A stretch of 64,000 nt of DNA from Flavobacterium antarcticum DSM 19726 (GTDB lineage Bacteria > Bacteroidota > Bacteroidia > Flavobacteriales > Flavobacteriaceae). This document shows, in pieces, positions 53,680-63,000 of the stretch (its first letter is position 1; every line of letters starts with the position of its first letter). The notes beneath the pieces are model-generated. The model saw only the letters and a program-made list of their open reading frames with translations. It ran no database searches and was not told the DNA's origin. The stretch lies in assembly GCF_000419685.1 (NCBI RefSeq), contig NZ_ATTM01000002.1, positions 1 through 64,000 on the forward strand, given 5' to 3'. The translations under genes and the position numbers were made by a program.

Positions 53680-54273
53680 ATGTCAGTTTTAAGATTACAA
53701 TTACCAACCGACCCAAGATGGGTAAATATTGTCGAGAAAAATTTAGAAGAAATTCTTACAGATCACGCCTGGTGCGAACAAAAAGCAGCAACAAATGCCA
53801 TTACAATAGTTACAATCAACTCTGAATATCCTGATTTGGTTACGGATATGTTGGCTTTGGCCAAAGAAGAGTTGGAGCACTTCGAGATGGTTCATGAAAT
53901 CATCAAAGAACGGGGTTTGGTTTTAGGTCGTGAACGAAAGGACGAATATGTTGGCGAATTAGCAAAGTATATGAAGCAAAGTAATACGGGAAGTCGTGTT
54001 TCTGGTTTTGTAGAACGTATGTTATTCTCGGCGATGATTGAGGCTAGAAGTTGCGAACGCTTTAAAGTGCTTTCTGAAAATATTCAAGACGAAGAATTGT
54101 CTAAATTCTATTGGGATTTGATGGAAAGTGAAGCCGGTCATTATACTACTTTTATCACTTACGCGAGAAAATACGGAACGGGAATTGACGTTGAAAAACG
54201 CTGGAGAGAGTGGTTGGAATTTGAAGCTTCGATAATTGCAAGTTATGGTAAAGGTTCTACAGTTCATGGGTAA
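53680..54273 (+). CDS. miaE: tRNA-(ms2io6A)-hydroxylase
   Basis: The 197-aa protein is a MiaE-type diiron monooxygenase with ligands visible as EELEHFEMVHEI (Glu, His), EARSCERFKVL (Glu, Glu) and ESEAGHYTTF (Glu, His). MiaE hydroxylates the isopentenyl group of ms2i6A37 in tRNAs reading UNN codons. The partner miaA and miaB genes are not in the window. It is flanked by dispersed repeats after its stop. Confidence 0.93.
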   Translation: MSVLRLQLPTDPRWVNIVEKNLEEILTDHAWCEQKAATNAITIVTINSEYPDLVTDMLALAKEELEHFEMVHEIIKERGLVLGRERKDEYVGELAKYMKQSNTGSRVSGFVERMLFSAMIEARSCERFKVLSENIQDEELSKFYWDLMESEAGHYTTFITYARKYGTGIDVEKRWREWLEFEASIIASYGKGSTVHG

Positions 54274-54274
54274 A

Positions 54275-54470
54275 ACTTTTTACACAGATTCCACGAATTT
54301 CCGCAGATTTAGATTTGGCATAATAACTAAATATTTTCAGAACACAGATTTAAGAAATTATTAAAATTTTAATAATTTCTTAAATCTGTGTTCTAAAGTT
54401 TATAATAGAGAGTCAGTTTCATAATAAAAAAATCATTCTAATCCTTTAAATCTGTGGCAAAAAAAATAAA
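54275..54470. repeat. Intergenic repeats with a 56-bp perfect palindrome
   Basis: After miaE, TTTACACAGATTCCACGAA and related units are followed at 54339-54394 by a perfect 56-bp palindrome whose arms begin AGAACACAGATTTAAGAAAT. TTTAAATCTGTGGCAAAAAA ends the region just before the acetyltransferase gene. It belongs to the same repeat family as 49433-49624. Confidence 0.8.
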
Positions 54471-54473
54471 TTT

Positions 54474-54971
54474 ATGATTGAAATTTTCCCTGCGACTTCT
54501 GACCATTTGTCCACTATAAAAAATTTAGCATATCGAATTTGGCCTGCGACTTATGATGAAATTTTGTCTGAAAAACAGTTGGCTTATATGCTTGAATTGT
54601 TTTATAATGAAAAAGCATTGCAACAGAATATTAATGACAATCACAACTTCATTTTGATTCAAGAAAACGATGAGATTGTAGGTTTTGCAGATTACGAATT
54701 GCATTATAAAAAAGAATATACAACCCGAATTCATAAGATTTATCTTTTACCCGAAACACAGGGAAAAGGTTTGGGCAAAAAATTAATTCAATTCATTAAA
54801 AATAAAGCGTTAGAGAATGATAATATAAAGCTATCATTGAATGTAAATCGTTTTAATAAAGCAAAAGGTTTCTACGAAAGTCAAAGCTTTAAGATAGCTT
54901 TTGAAGAAGATGTTGAGTTAGATTTTGGTTATTTAATGGAGGATTATCGGATGGAGAAATTGTTGAAATAA
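54474..54971 (+). CDS. GNAT family N-acetyltransferase
   Basis: The 165-aa protein is a single GNAT domain: the acetyl-CoA pyrophosphate-binding segment IYLLPETQGKGLGKKLIQFI, FADYELHYKKEYTT before it and RFNKAKGFYESQSFKIAFEED after it. It transfers an acetyl group to an amine; the substrate is unknown. The first Met fits a normal N-terminus (MIEIFPATSDH). It is monocistronic; its terminator seems to overlap the 3' end of the convergent pentapeptide gene. Confidence 0.9.
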   Translation: MIEIFPATSDHLSTIKNLAYRIWPATYDEILSEKQLAYMLELFYNEKALQQNINDNHNFILIQENDEIVGFADYELHYKKEYTTRIHKIYLLPETQGKGLGKKLIQFIKNKALENDNIKLSLNVNRFNKAKGFYESQSFKIAFEEDVELDFGYLMEDYRMEKLLK

Positions 54972-54980
54972 GTTACTTTT

Positions 54981-55094
54981 GTCATGCTGAATTTATTTCA
55001 GCATCTACTTGTTTTAGCTTGTATTTTCTTGATTGATTTGGAATTAATTTCAGAATCTGCTTTTTGGAGCGGAGGTTCCGCATCAAGTGCGGAA
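54981..55094. repeat. Intergenic repeat (GTCATGCTGAATTTATTTCAGCATC type)
   Basis: A hairpin ATGCTGAA...TTCAGCAT (54985-55005) is followed by a second hairpin TTCCGCA-TCAAG-TGCGGAA (55076-55094). The first belongs to a common Bacteroidetes intergenic repeat; copy number cannot be judged from one window. Confidence 0.5.
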
Positions 55095-55102
55095 TTGGGG
55101 AA

Positions 55103-55672
55103 TTAGGTAACGATAATAGTATGATGAGAAAGCAATCCTTTCGCTCCTTCGAGTGAAAAGATTGCTTTTTTTATTTTAGTCAACTCGGGATTTATAGTGT
55201 AATTTTTACTTGAACTGAAATCGGTTTTTTGTGCATTTGCTTGTTCAAATTCCGCTCGGTATAAATCGCATTTTAGAAATGTAATTCGTGAAACATCGGC
55301 TTTCATAAAATCAACGGCAATCAAACTGGAATTGTAAAATTTGCATTGCTTTAAATTCAAAGCATACATTTTAGCGAAATCTAAATTACAAGTATTAAAG
55401 TTGATTTGGAAAATAAGTTGGTCACACATCGCAAAATTCACTTCTTTAAATTGACACGAATTAAAGAATACATTTCGAAATTTCACGTGATTAATTTGTG
55501 CTTTACTAAAATTACAATTGTTAAAATTACAATCTATAAATGTAAGGTCGTGAAAATTACACGCGCTAAAATCACAGTCGATAAAGGTACAAGCTTCGAA
55601 TTCAAGATGATTTAATTCATCTCTTTCATAAACGATTTGGTCAAATTCTTTATCTAAAATATAGTCCGCCAT
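55103..55672 (-). CDS. Pentapeptide-repeat protein (Qnr-like)
   Basis: The protein of about 189 aa is built almost entirely of pentapeptide repeats A(D/N)LXX (CTFIDCDFSACNFHDLTFIDCNF, NFSKAQINHVKF, FNTCNLDFAKMYALNL), a right-handed quadrilateral beta-helix. Length and layout resemble Qnr/MfpA proteins that mimic DNA and protect gyrase, though that role is not shown here. ATG 55672 (MADYILDKEFD) fits related proteins; an upstream ATG at 55687 is possible. Convergent with the acetyltransferase gene. Confidence 0.88.
   Translation of the reverse strand: MADYILDKEFDQIVYERDELNHLEFEACTFIDCDFSACNFHDLTFIDCNFNNCNFSKAQINHVKFRNVFFNSCQFKEVNFAMCDQLIFQINFNTCNLDFAKMYALNLKQCKFYNSSLIAVDFMKADVSRITFLKCDLYRAEFEQANAQKTDFSSSKNYTINPELTKIKKAIFSLEGAKGLLSHHTIIVT
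55129..55176 (+). terminator. Terminator on the plus strand within the pentapeptide gene 3' end
   Basis: AAAGCAATC pairs with GATTGCTTT, with an inner stem CTTTCGCTC/GAGTGAAAAG, followed by a T run. It would end plus-strand transcripts from the acetyltransferase gene but lies inside the coding end of the convergent gene. Confidence 0.7.
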
Positions 55673-55784
55673 TAGTCTTATTTGCAATTTGGCGTAAAGC
55701 TACTAAATTCCGTTGACTACTTTAACTAAACATTATTAATCGTTAAGTTTGGATTTTATGAAGTATGCTGTAATTTTAACCTAT

Positions 55785-56903
55785 ATGAAAACGATTAATA
55801 GAAAAGGGTTTAAATTCACTTCCTATCAGGCGAAGAATATTTCTCCATTTGAAAAACTGTTCGAGATTTTCAAGGAATTAATTGTACACACTTCGGGCGA
55901 TTTTGAGGAAGCAATTGATTGGTTGCGAGAATTGGATACGGAATACCAACTTACCACGGCTGAATACACGATTGATGACTTCATCGAAGATTTAAAAAAG
56001 AAAGGATATATTCGAGAAGAAGCCAAAGGCGACGGAGGTTCTGGAGTTGGATTGACCGCCAAAACAGAACGTTTAATTCGTCAGCAAGCGTTGAATCAAA
56101 TTTTCGGAAACTTGAATAAAAGTGGTTCTGGAAATCACAAGACTAAGCAAAGTGGAGCAGGAGATGAGTTGACCGGTGAATTGCGCGAATATCAATTTGG
56201 CGACGGCCTAGAAACGATTTCGCTTACCGAAAGTTTGAAAAATGCGCAAATAAATAACGGAATGGATTCGTTCAAGATTACCGAGAACGATTTGATTGTG
56301 GAGGACGCTCATTTTAAAGCTCAAATGAGTACGGTTTTGATGATTGACATCAGTCACAGCATGATTTTGTACGGCGAAGACCGAATTACTCCCGCCAAAA
56401 AAGTGGCTATGGCATTGGCCGAATTAATCACAACGCGTTATCCAAAAGATACGTTAGATATTATTGTTTTTGGAAATGATGCGTGGTCAATTTCCTTGAA
56501 AGATGTTCCGTACTTGAATGTTGGGCCTTATCACACCAATACTGTGGCAGGATTGCAATTGGCGATGGATATTTTGCGTAGAAAGCGAAACACCAACAAG
56601 CAAATATTTATGATTACGGACGGAAAACCAAGTTGCGTCAGAGAAAAAGACGGTTCGTATTATATGAACAGCAACGGTCTAGACGAGTATATTGTTGAAA
56701 AATGTTACACACAAGCCGCTCAAGCTCGAAAGCTTCATATTCCCATAACGACTTTTATGATTGCAAGCGATCCGTATTTGCAAAAGTTTGTAAATAATTT
56801 TACGGAAGCCAATCAAGGTAAAGCGTTCTACACGGGATTGAAAGGTTTGGGCGAAATGATTTTTCAAGATTACGAGACAAACAGGAGGAAAAGAGTTAAG
56901 TAA
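55785..56903 (+). CDS. VWA-domain protein, partner of an AAA+ ATPase
   Basis: The protein of about 372 aa has a helical N-terminal part (FEIFKELIVHTSGDFEEAIDWLREL), a Gly/Ser-rich linker and a von Willebrand A domain with the MIDAS motif DISHS (D188, S190, S192) and MITDGKPSC. VWA proteins of this kind work with MoxR/ChlI-type AAA+ ATPases as metal- or substrate-insertion chaperones. The AAA+ gene follows about 150 bases later on the same strand. ATG 55785 (MKTINRKGFKF) is preferred over 55749 because it matches the usual N-terminus. The client is unknown. Confidence 0.88.
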   Translation: MKTINRKGFKFTSYQAKNISPFEKLFEIFKELIVHTSGDFEEAIDWLRELDTEYQLTTAEYTIDDFIEDLKKKGYIREEAKGDGGSGVGLTAKTERLIRQQALNQIFGNLNKSGSGNHKTKQSGAGDELTGELREYQFGDGLETISLTESLKNAQINNGMDSFKITENDLIVEDAHFKAQMSTVLMIDISHSMILYGEDRITPAKKVAMALAELITTRYPKDTLDIIVFGNDAWSISLKDVPYLNVGPYHTNTVAGLQLAMDILRRKRNTNKQIFMITDGKPSCVREKDGSYYMNSNGLDEYIVEKCYTQAAQARKLHIPITTFMIASDPYLQKFVNNFTEANQGKAFYTGLKGLGEMIFQDYETNRRKRVK

Positions 56904-57004
56904 GTATTCAGTGGTCCGTTTTTAGTTTGCAGTTTGAGAATTCCCTTGCGAACTGAATTTCAATTTTAATGATAAGTAAAATATCGATTCGAAAACAGTT
57001 TAAG

Positions 57005-57048
57005 TATAAAAAAAAACTTTGTGACTTTGTGCCTTCGTGGCAAAATAA
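57005..57048. repeat. Intergenic repeat (CTTTGTGACTTTGTGCC type)
   Basis: AAACTTTGTGACTTTGTGCC is the same family as the long hairpin at 63148-63211. It lies in the gap between the VWA and AAA+ genes and carries an in-frame GTG that should not be taken as a start. Confidence 0.6.
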
Positions 57049-57056
57049 TTATAAAT

Positions 57057-58520
57057 ATGAAAACAGAAAATATAAAAACATTCGGTGATTTAAAGAAATC
57101 AGGTTATCAATCGAAACCAATTAAAGACGAGTTACGGGATAATTTGAAGAAAAGTATTCAGGCAAAAGAATCGATTTTTAAGGGAATTCATGGTTTTGAA
57201 AATACGGTTATTCCTGAATTGGAACGCGCGATTTTATCACGACATAATATTAATTTGTTGGGACTTCGTGGTCAAGCCAAAACTAGGCTGGCACGAATGA
57301 TGGTAAGGCTTTTAGATGAATACATTCCGTTTGTGAAGGGTTCAGAAATTAACGACGACCCGTTTCATCCGATTTCCCGTTTTGCAAAAGATTTAATTGC
57401 AGCACATGGTGATGAAACGCCAATTGAGTGGTTGCATCGCGACGAGCGGTTTTTCGAAAAACTAGCAACTCCTGATGTTACTGTGGCGGATTTGATTGGA
57501 GATATCGACCCAATTAAAGCAGCCAATTTAAAACTTTCGTATGCAGATGATAGAGTGTTGCATTTCGGAATGATTCCACGTGCGAACCGTTGCATTTTTG
57601 TGATTAACGAATTGCCCGATTTACAAGCACGAATTCAAGTGGCACTTTTTAATATTTTGCAAGAAGGCGATATTCAAATTAGAGGTTTTAAATTGAGAAT
57701 GCCACTCGATATGCAATTTGTTTTCACAGCAAATCCTGAAGATTATACGAATCGTGGAAGTATCGTGACACCATTGAAAGACCGGATTGGTTCTCAAATC
57801 TTAACGCATTATCCGGAAGATATCAAAACGGCACGAACGATTACGGAACAAGAAGCAAAACTAGACGCACGTCAATCGGAATTAGTTTATGTTCCAAATT
57901 TAGCGAAAGACTTATTGGAACAAATCAGTTTTGAAGCACGTGATAGTGAATATGTAGATGCTAAAAGTGGCGTGAGTGCTCGAATGAGTATTACTGCTTT
58001 TGAAAATTTATTAAGTACTGCCGAACGTCGTGCATTGATGAATGGTGAAGAAAAAACTACAGTTCGATTGACTGATTTTATGGGAATTATTCCTTCTATA
58101 ACAGGGAAAGTCGAATTGGTTTATGAAGGGGAACAAGAAGGTGCGCCATTTGTAGCTCAAAATTTATTAGGAAGTTCCATTAAAACGTTGTTTCCGGAAT
58201 ATTTTCCTGAAATAGAAAAACTAAAACGTCCTGATGCAAATGATGAATACAGCGAAGTTGCCGACTGGTTCTTCAACGAAAGTGGTTTTGAATTGTTGGA
58301 CGATTCCACAGATGAAGCCTACAGAAAAATTTTAGATGGTATTAATCCATTAAATGCATTGGTTCAGAAATACCAACCGTATTTGATCCCTGAAGATGCT
58401 TATTTCATGAAGGAATTTGTTTTATGGGGATTGGTAGAGCATAAGAAACTGAGTAAGGAACGTTATGCAGATGGAACGGCTTTCAAAGATTTATACGGAA
58501 GCTATATTAGTAAATTGTAA
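57057..58520 (+). CDS. MoxR/ChlI-type AAA+ ATPase
   Basis: The protein of about 487 aa has Walker A GLRGQAKT (69-76), a sensor-region PRANRCIFVINELPDLQAR and Walker B CIFVINE in which the usual Asp is Asn (N184; E185 kept). The ending has the lid and ChlI-like C-terminal helices. It belongs to the Mg-chelatase subunit I-like group that pairs with the VWA gene just upstream. ATP hydrolysis probably remodels a client or inserts a cofactor. The in-frame GTG upstream is inside a repeat and is rejected as start. A terminator-like hairpin follows at about 58545. Confidence 0.88.
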   Translation: MKTENIKTFGDLKKSGYQSKPIKDELRDNLKKSIQAKESIFKGIHGFENTVIPELERAILSRHNINLLGLRGQAKTRLARMMVRLLDEYIPFVKGSEINDDPFHPISRFAKDLIAAHGDETPIEWLHRDERFFEKLATPDVTVADLIGDIDPIKAANLKLSYADDRVLHFGMIPRANRCIFVINELPDLQARIQVALFNILQEGDIQIRGFKLRMPLDMQFVFTANPEDYTNRGSIVTPLKDRIGSQILTHYPEDIKTARTITEQEAKLDARQSELVYVPNLAKDLLEQISFEARDSEYVDAKSGVSARMSITAFENLLSTAERRALMNGEEKTTVRLTDFMGIIPSITGKVELVYEGEQEGAPFVAQNLLGSSIKTLFPEYFPEIEKLKRPDANDEYSEVADWFFNESGFELLDDSTDEAYRKILDGINPLNALVQKYQPYLIPEDAYFMKEFVLWGLVEHKKLSKERYADGTAFKDLYGSYISKL

Positions 58521-58544
58521 GTATTTTAATTGGTTTTGATACTG

Positions 58545-58588
58545 AAAAAGCTTCGTTTGGTTTTAGGACTGAACGGAGTTTTTTTTTG
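58545..58588 (+). terminator. Likely terminator of the VWA/AAA+ unit
   Basis: AAGCTTCGTT can pair with AACGGAGTTTT (with wobble) before a T run of about nine. Confidence 0.6.
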
Positions 58589-58615
58589 GCTGAACACTAT
58601 TAAAAAACTATTTCT

Positions 58616-59575
58616 CTAAAAAGTGAACCCAATTTTTATTCCACCCCAACTTGCTGATGTTCCTGAAGAAAACTCTTTAGTGATATCAGTTGTAGTATAT
58701 TCAAAATAAAGTGTTTTTGTTTGAACAACCATTCCAAAGTGATTTTGCCCAACCACTCTTTCTACATTCGAAGAAGCAATGGTATAGGGACTTTTTCGGT
58801 TAAACAAGCCTCCTTGAAGTGATGCATCATAGCCTACAAAAGTAGCCTGTGGTTTGGAGTAAATATAAATTTGAAACTTTCGGTTTTGTTTATTTGAAAA
58901 CGGATTGTTAAACAGTCCAGCCATTGCCACAATTCCTGCTGAAGCATTAGTATTAAGTGTTCCTAGATTGGCGGAAGCCTCATATTGAAAGGAAAAATAA
59001 CGTGGAATAGCAAAAATTTCTTTCTGATAAATAACTTCATAATTCACAACTGCATCATTTTTAATTTGGTTTTTCCAACCTTGGGGAATTGTGTTTCCTG
59101 TGGCTTCGTGAATGCCAACTTGCATTTCTTTTCCAAAAGCACCAGGACCAATTAAACCCAATCGAATGGCAGAAATTAAGCGTGATTTGCGTTCAGCATT
59201 CGTATTTATTTTAAAACTTTTGAGCATGATTGCAGAAGCAAAAGGCCGATCACCAAATTGAATTTCAGTACTTCCAATATTAAATGGTGTATAGCCGATG
59301 TGGTCGATACTCAATCCAAATTGTTGGCTAGCATTTGCATCATTTAGGAGAAATGCATTCAATGGATTTTTTTTCAAATCTTGTAAAACGATTTCAAAAC
59401 TGTAGCCTTGTGTGTAGTTTTCGTCGGTGGAAGTAAAATAATCATTGTCGTAATGAAACCTAAAATAAGACGAATCATTTATTTTGTGGTAGGAAGAAAA
59501 GTTATCTATTTTCTGAGCAAATAGTTGAAGTGAGACCAGAAATAGTAACGTAGCGAAAAGTTGGAAGTGTTTCAT
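58616..59575 (-). CDS. LpxR-like lipid A 3'-O-deacylase (outer membrane)
   Basis: The 319-aa protein has a signal peptide (ATLLFLVSLQLFAQ) and LpxR/DUF2219 elements: FHYDNDYFTSTDENYTQG (N44, D45 equivalents), DHIGYTPFNI, the catalytic His in VGIHEATG (H156) and the Glu region near NYEVIYQKE (E180). LpxR removes 3'-acyloxyacyl groups from lipid A in the outer membrane of some Gram-negatives. It would remodel lipid A; the exact acyl chain is not known in Flavobacterium. It stands alone and is transcribed towards the terminator-like AAA+ hairpin. Confidence 0.88.
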   Translation of the reverse strand: MKHFQLFATLLFLVSLQLFAQKIDNFSSYHKINDSSYFRFHYDNDYFTSTDENYTQGYSFEIVLQDLKKNPLNAFLLNDANASQQFGLSIDHIGYTPFNIGSTEIQFGDRPFASAIMLKSFKINTNAERKSRLISAIRLGLIGPGAFGKEMQVGIHEATGNTIPQGWKNQIKNDAVVNYEVIYQKEIFAIPRYFSFQYEASANLGTLNTNASAGIVAMAGLFNNPFSNKQNRKFQIYIYSKPQATFVGYDASLQGGLFNRKSPYTIASSNVERVVGQNHFGMVVQTKTLYFEYTTTDITKEFSSGTSASWGGIKIGFTF

Positions 59576-59610
59576 ACTCTATGTACGAAATTATTGCGCT
59601 ACAAGTTCAT

Positions 59611-59644
59611 AAAAAAAAGCAATAGACTTTAAAACCTATTGCTT
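59611..59644 (-). terminator. Terminator of the 96-aa hydrophilic protein gene
   Basis: On the minus strand AAGCAATAG pairs with CTATTGCTT and is followed by a run of about eight T. Confidence 0.82.
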
Positions 59645-59662
59645 ACTTATAGTTTGAAATTT

Positions 59663-59953
59663 TTAAACCGTTCCTGGTCCTGTATTTGTTTTTGGTTGAT
59701 CGTGAGAAGAGTCGTGATTTGTAAAAGCTTTATACTTTCTATTTCCATGTTTTTCTTGATGGTGGCGTTCTTCTTGACCTAATTCGGAACGATTATCTCC
59801 CGAAACATTTTCATTAATCCCGGACATATGCTCAACATCTAAATGCTGATTTCCATGTTTTAATTCAATCCGATCTTTGGCTTCTTGAAATTCACGTTTT
59901 TCTTTTTCGATGTAAAAATTTTCATCCATTGGTTGGTTTTCATTCGCACTCAT
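59663..59953 (-). CDS. Hydrophilic, probably disordered protein
   Basis: The 96-aa product is rich in Glu, Gln, Asn and His with almost no hydrophobic residues (RIELKHGNQHLDVEHMSG, NRSELGQEERHHQEKHGN). Such composition fits intrinsically disordered, possibly stress-related proteins; no domain is recognised. Its own terminator follows. It is not a shadow of another gene, since no other gene covers the region. Confidence 0.6.
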   Translation of the reverse strand: MSANENQPMDENFYIEKEKREFQEAKDRIELKHGNQHLDVEHMSGINENVSGDNRSELGQEERHHQEKHGNRKYKAFTNHDSSHDQPKTNTGPGTV

Positions 59954-60053
59954 AACAATTGGTTTTTTAAGTTAATAAGTATAAAGTTAGTGTTCATACA
60001 TTTGAAAATCAATGTTTTTAATTTAAAATTAGCATAGTTAGCTTTTCTTTTTA

Positions 60054-63000
60054 TTAACCATTTATCTTATACCGTGGCAAATTAATTTCATGTTCTTGAG
60101 GATACGGTTTTCGTTGCGTCATACTTACGTCTTCCTTGATTTGGCGTTGGGTTTCAAATCGTTTTTCCTCCGTACTTGCATATCGTGGGTCGGCAATAAA
60201 CGGCATTTTTGCCATTTTTGAAATGGTTATCGTGGGAAAATGATAATCGACTTCCACTTGTCCCAACAATAAATAACAGCCGCCGCCTTGAAACGGATAT
60301 TTTTGCAAACAATCGGCAAAATGAGCAGTGTCAAAAAAGTTGCCTTCCACGTCAATCCAAGTGCCAAAAAACATGTCGCCTTTTTTAGTAGGAACGTGTT
60401 TGCGCGAAATCAGGTAAGCCAACATCTTTACCGTTTTCTTGTGGTAGTGTAGTAAATCTTTCGACATCACATCGCCTCGATAACTCGTTTGCAACAAATT
60501 AAATGGTGTCACAGAAACCGCAAACGACAACAATTCAATTTCATCAAAAGCATCTTCAAAAACAGACCGCGGAAGAATCGGCATTTTATATTCCTTAACC
60601 GGTTCTTGAAGCAAAAGCCAATTTCTATTTTGTAGTTTGAAATTGACTAAAATCATTCGGGCCGTGACTAATAATTCACTTTTTGCTTTTCCCGTAAATC
60701 GAAAAGCACCAATTAAAATCAGTATTTGAATCGTTTCTATACCAATGGGAATGCGTTGTATGAACTCTTCAATCGATTGGAACAAACCAAATTCTTCGCG
60801 ATTTTTAGCAATCAATAAAGCGATTTTAGACTCCAAACTTTTCAGGTGTTGAAAGCCTAAATAAATATGGATACCATTGACTGTAGTTTGAAAGTCGCTT
60901 CTATTCACACACGGATTGTGAATTTTCGCACCTGACATTTTCGCTTCGTGAATGTAAACTTCCGTTCGATAAAAACCACCAAAATTATTAATCACAGCCG
61001 TCATAAACTCAATCGGGTAGTGGACTTTCAAGTACAAACTTTGGTAACTTTCCACCGCATACGAAGCCGAATGTGCTTTGCAAAACGAATAACCCGCAAA
61101 AGATTCAATTTGCCGGTAAATTTCCTGACTCAATTCTAACGGATGTCCTTTTTCGGCACAACACGCAAAGAAATTATCTTTTACTTTTTGCAACGCTTCT
61201 TTCGAACGGCCTTTTCCACTCATGGCACGCCTTAAAATATCGCCATCCGAAGCGGGAACGCCGGCATAATGCAAAGCAATTTTAATAACGTCTTCCTGAT
61301 ACACCATAATACCGTAGGTTTCGCCTAATTGTTCTTTAAAAACGTCGTGAAAATATTCAAATTTGTCTGGATGATTGTGTCTAAAAATATACTCTTTCAT
61401 CATTCCCGATTGAGCAACTCCGGGTCGAATAATCGAAGAAGCAGCAACTAAAACTTTATAATTATCACATTTTAAGCGTCGTAACAAACCTCTCATGGCG
61501 GGACTTTCGATGTAGAAACAACCAATGGTTCGGCCTTGACTTAAAAATGTGTTGCATTTTGCTTCGTCTTTCGAAATCGAAGTATCGCGAATGTCAACGT
61601 CAATATTTTGGTTCTTTCGGACTAATTTTACTGTGTCGTCAATGTGTCCAATTCCGCGTTGACTCAAAATATCGAACTTTTCAAAACCAATGGATTCCGC
61701 GACATGCATGTCAAATTGCACAATGGGAAACCCTTTTGGAGGCATTTCTAAAGCAGAAAAATTCGTAATGGGTTCTTCCGAAATGATGATTCCACAAGAA
61801 TGCATGCTTCGTTGATTGGGATATTTTTCGAGCATCAAACCGTATTTTTGAACTTGTTCCACCACTGCATTTGAGGAATGTTTACTCATCGGATTTTTAG
61901 CCAAAGCATCCAATTCCTCTTTGGGCAAACCGAATACTTTTCCTACTTCTCGAAAGATGGAACGGTATTTAAATTCCACATTCGTACCGCAAAAAGCTAC
62001 ATGTTCGGCTCCATATTTATTGAAAATATAATTCAAAATTGTGTCGCGTTCTTGCCACGACCAATCGATGTCAAAATCAGGTGGTGATTTGCGATTTAAA
62101 TTCAAAAAACGTTCAAAATACAAGTCCAATTCTACAGGACAAATGTCGGTAATTCTCAAGCAATAAGCGATGATACTATTCGCGCCACTTCCACGACCAA
62201 TGTGCAAAAAACCTTGACTCATGCTGTACTGTACGATGTCCCAAGTGATTAAAAAGTAACCGCTAAATTCTAATTCACCAATTACTTTTAACTCTTTTTC
62301 GACTCTTGCTTTCGCAACAGCATTATTTGTTCCGTAACGCCAAATTAAGCCTTCATAAGCCAATTTGGTTAACAATTCCATGTCGGATTTTCGGTCTTTC
62401 GTGTAGAATTTTTTGTTTTTAGGCGTTTTGAAATCGTATTCAAAATTACATTCGGCGATAATGCGTTCAGTGTTGCTGATAATCTGTGGATAATCTTCAA
62501 ATTTTCGCATTAAATTCTCCAACGGAATCATGACTTCGGTGGTTTTGCAATAATCGGCTTCCGCCAATTTTGAACCAATCACGTTTTTTTCAATTGCCCG
62601 AAGTATTTTGTGTAAGTTGTATTCTCTCTTATTTCTAAACGTTACAGGTTGTAAAATTACCATTTTAGTAATCAAAATCTTCCATTTTGGATTGTATAAT
62701 TTTGGTAATTCTTCCGGTCGAATGCCGATAAATTCATTTTCATCTAAAACATTAGGACAATTTTCTAACGGATATATTACGAATACATTTTTAAAAACAG
62801 GAGCTTGAGATAGGAGAGGAGTTGTTCCAAAATTATGTTGCGTAATTGTCCGATTCATTTCTGCGATGCCATTTTGGTTTTTGGCTAAGCCAATGTAAAG
62901 TAGGTCGTTTTCGGTTCGAAATTCAATACCAACTAATGGTTTTATTTGAAATTTTTCGCACAGTTTCAAAAAATCGTAAATGCCCGTTACGGTATTAATA

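Noticed and set aside
57021..57057. GTG start extending the AAA+ ATPase by 12 codons
   Set aside because: The extra codons are encoded by a dispersed intergenic repeat; the ATG at 57057 fits the family.
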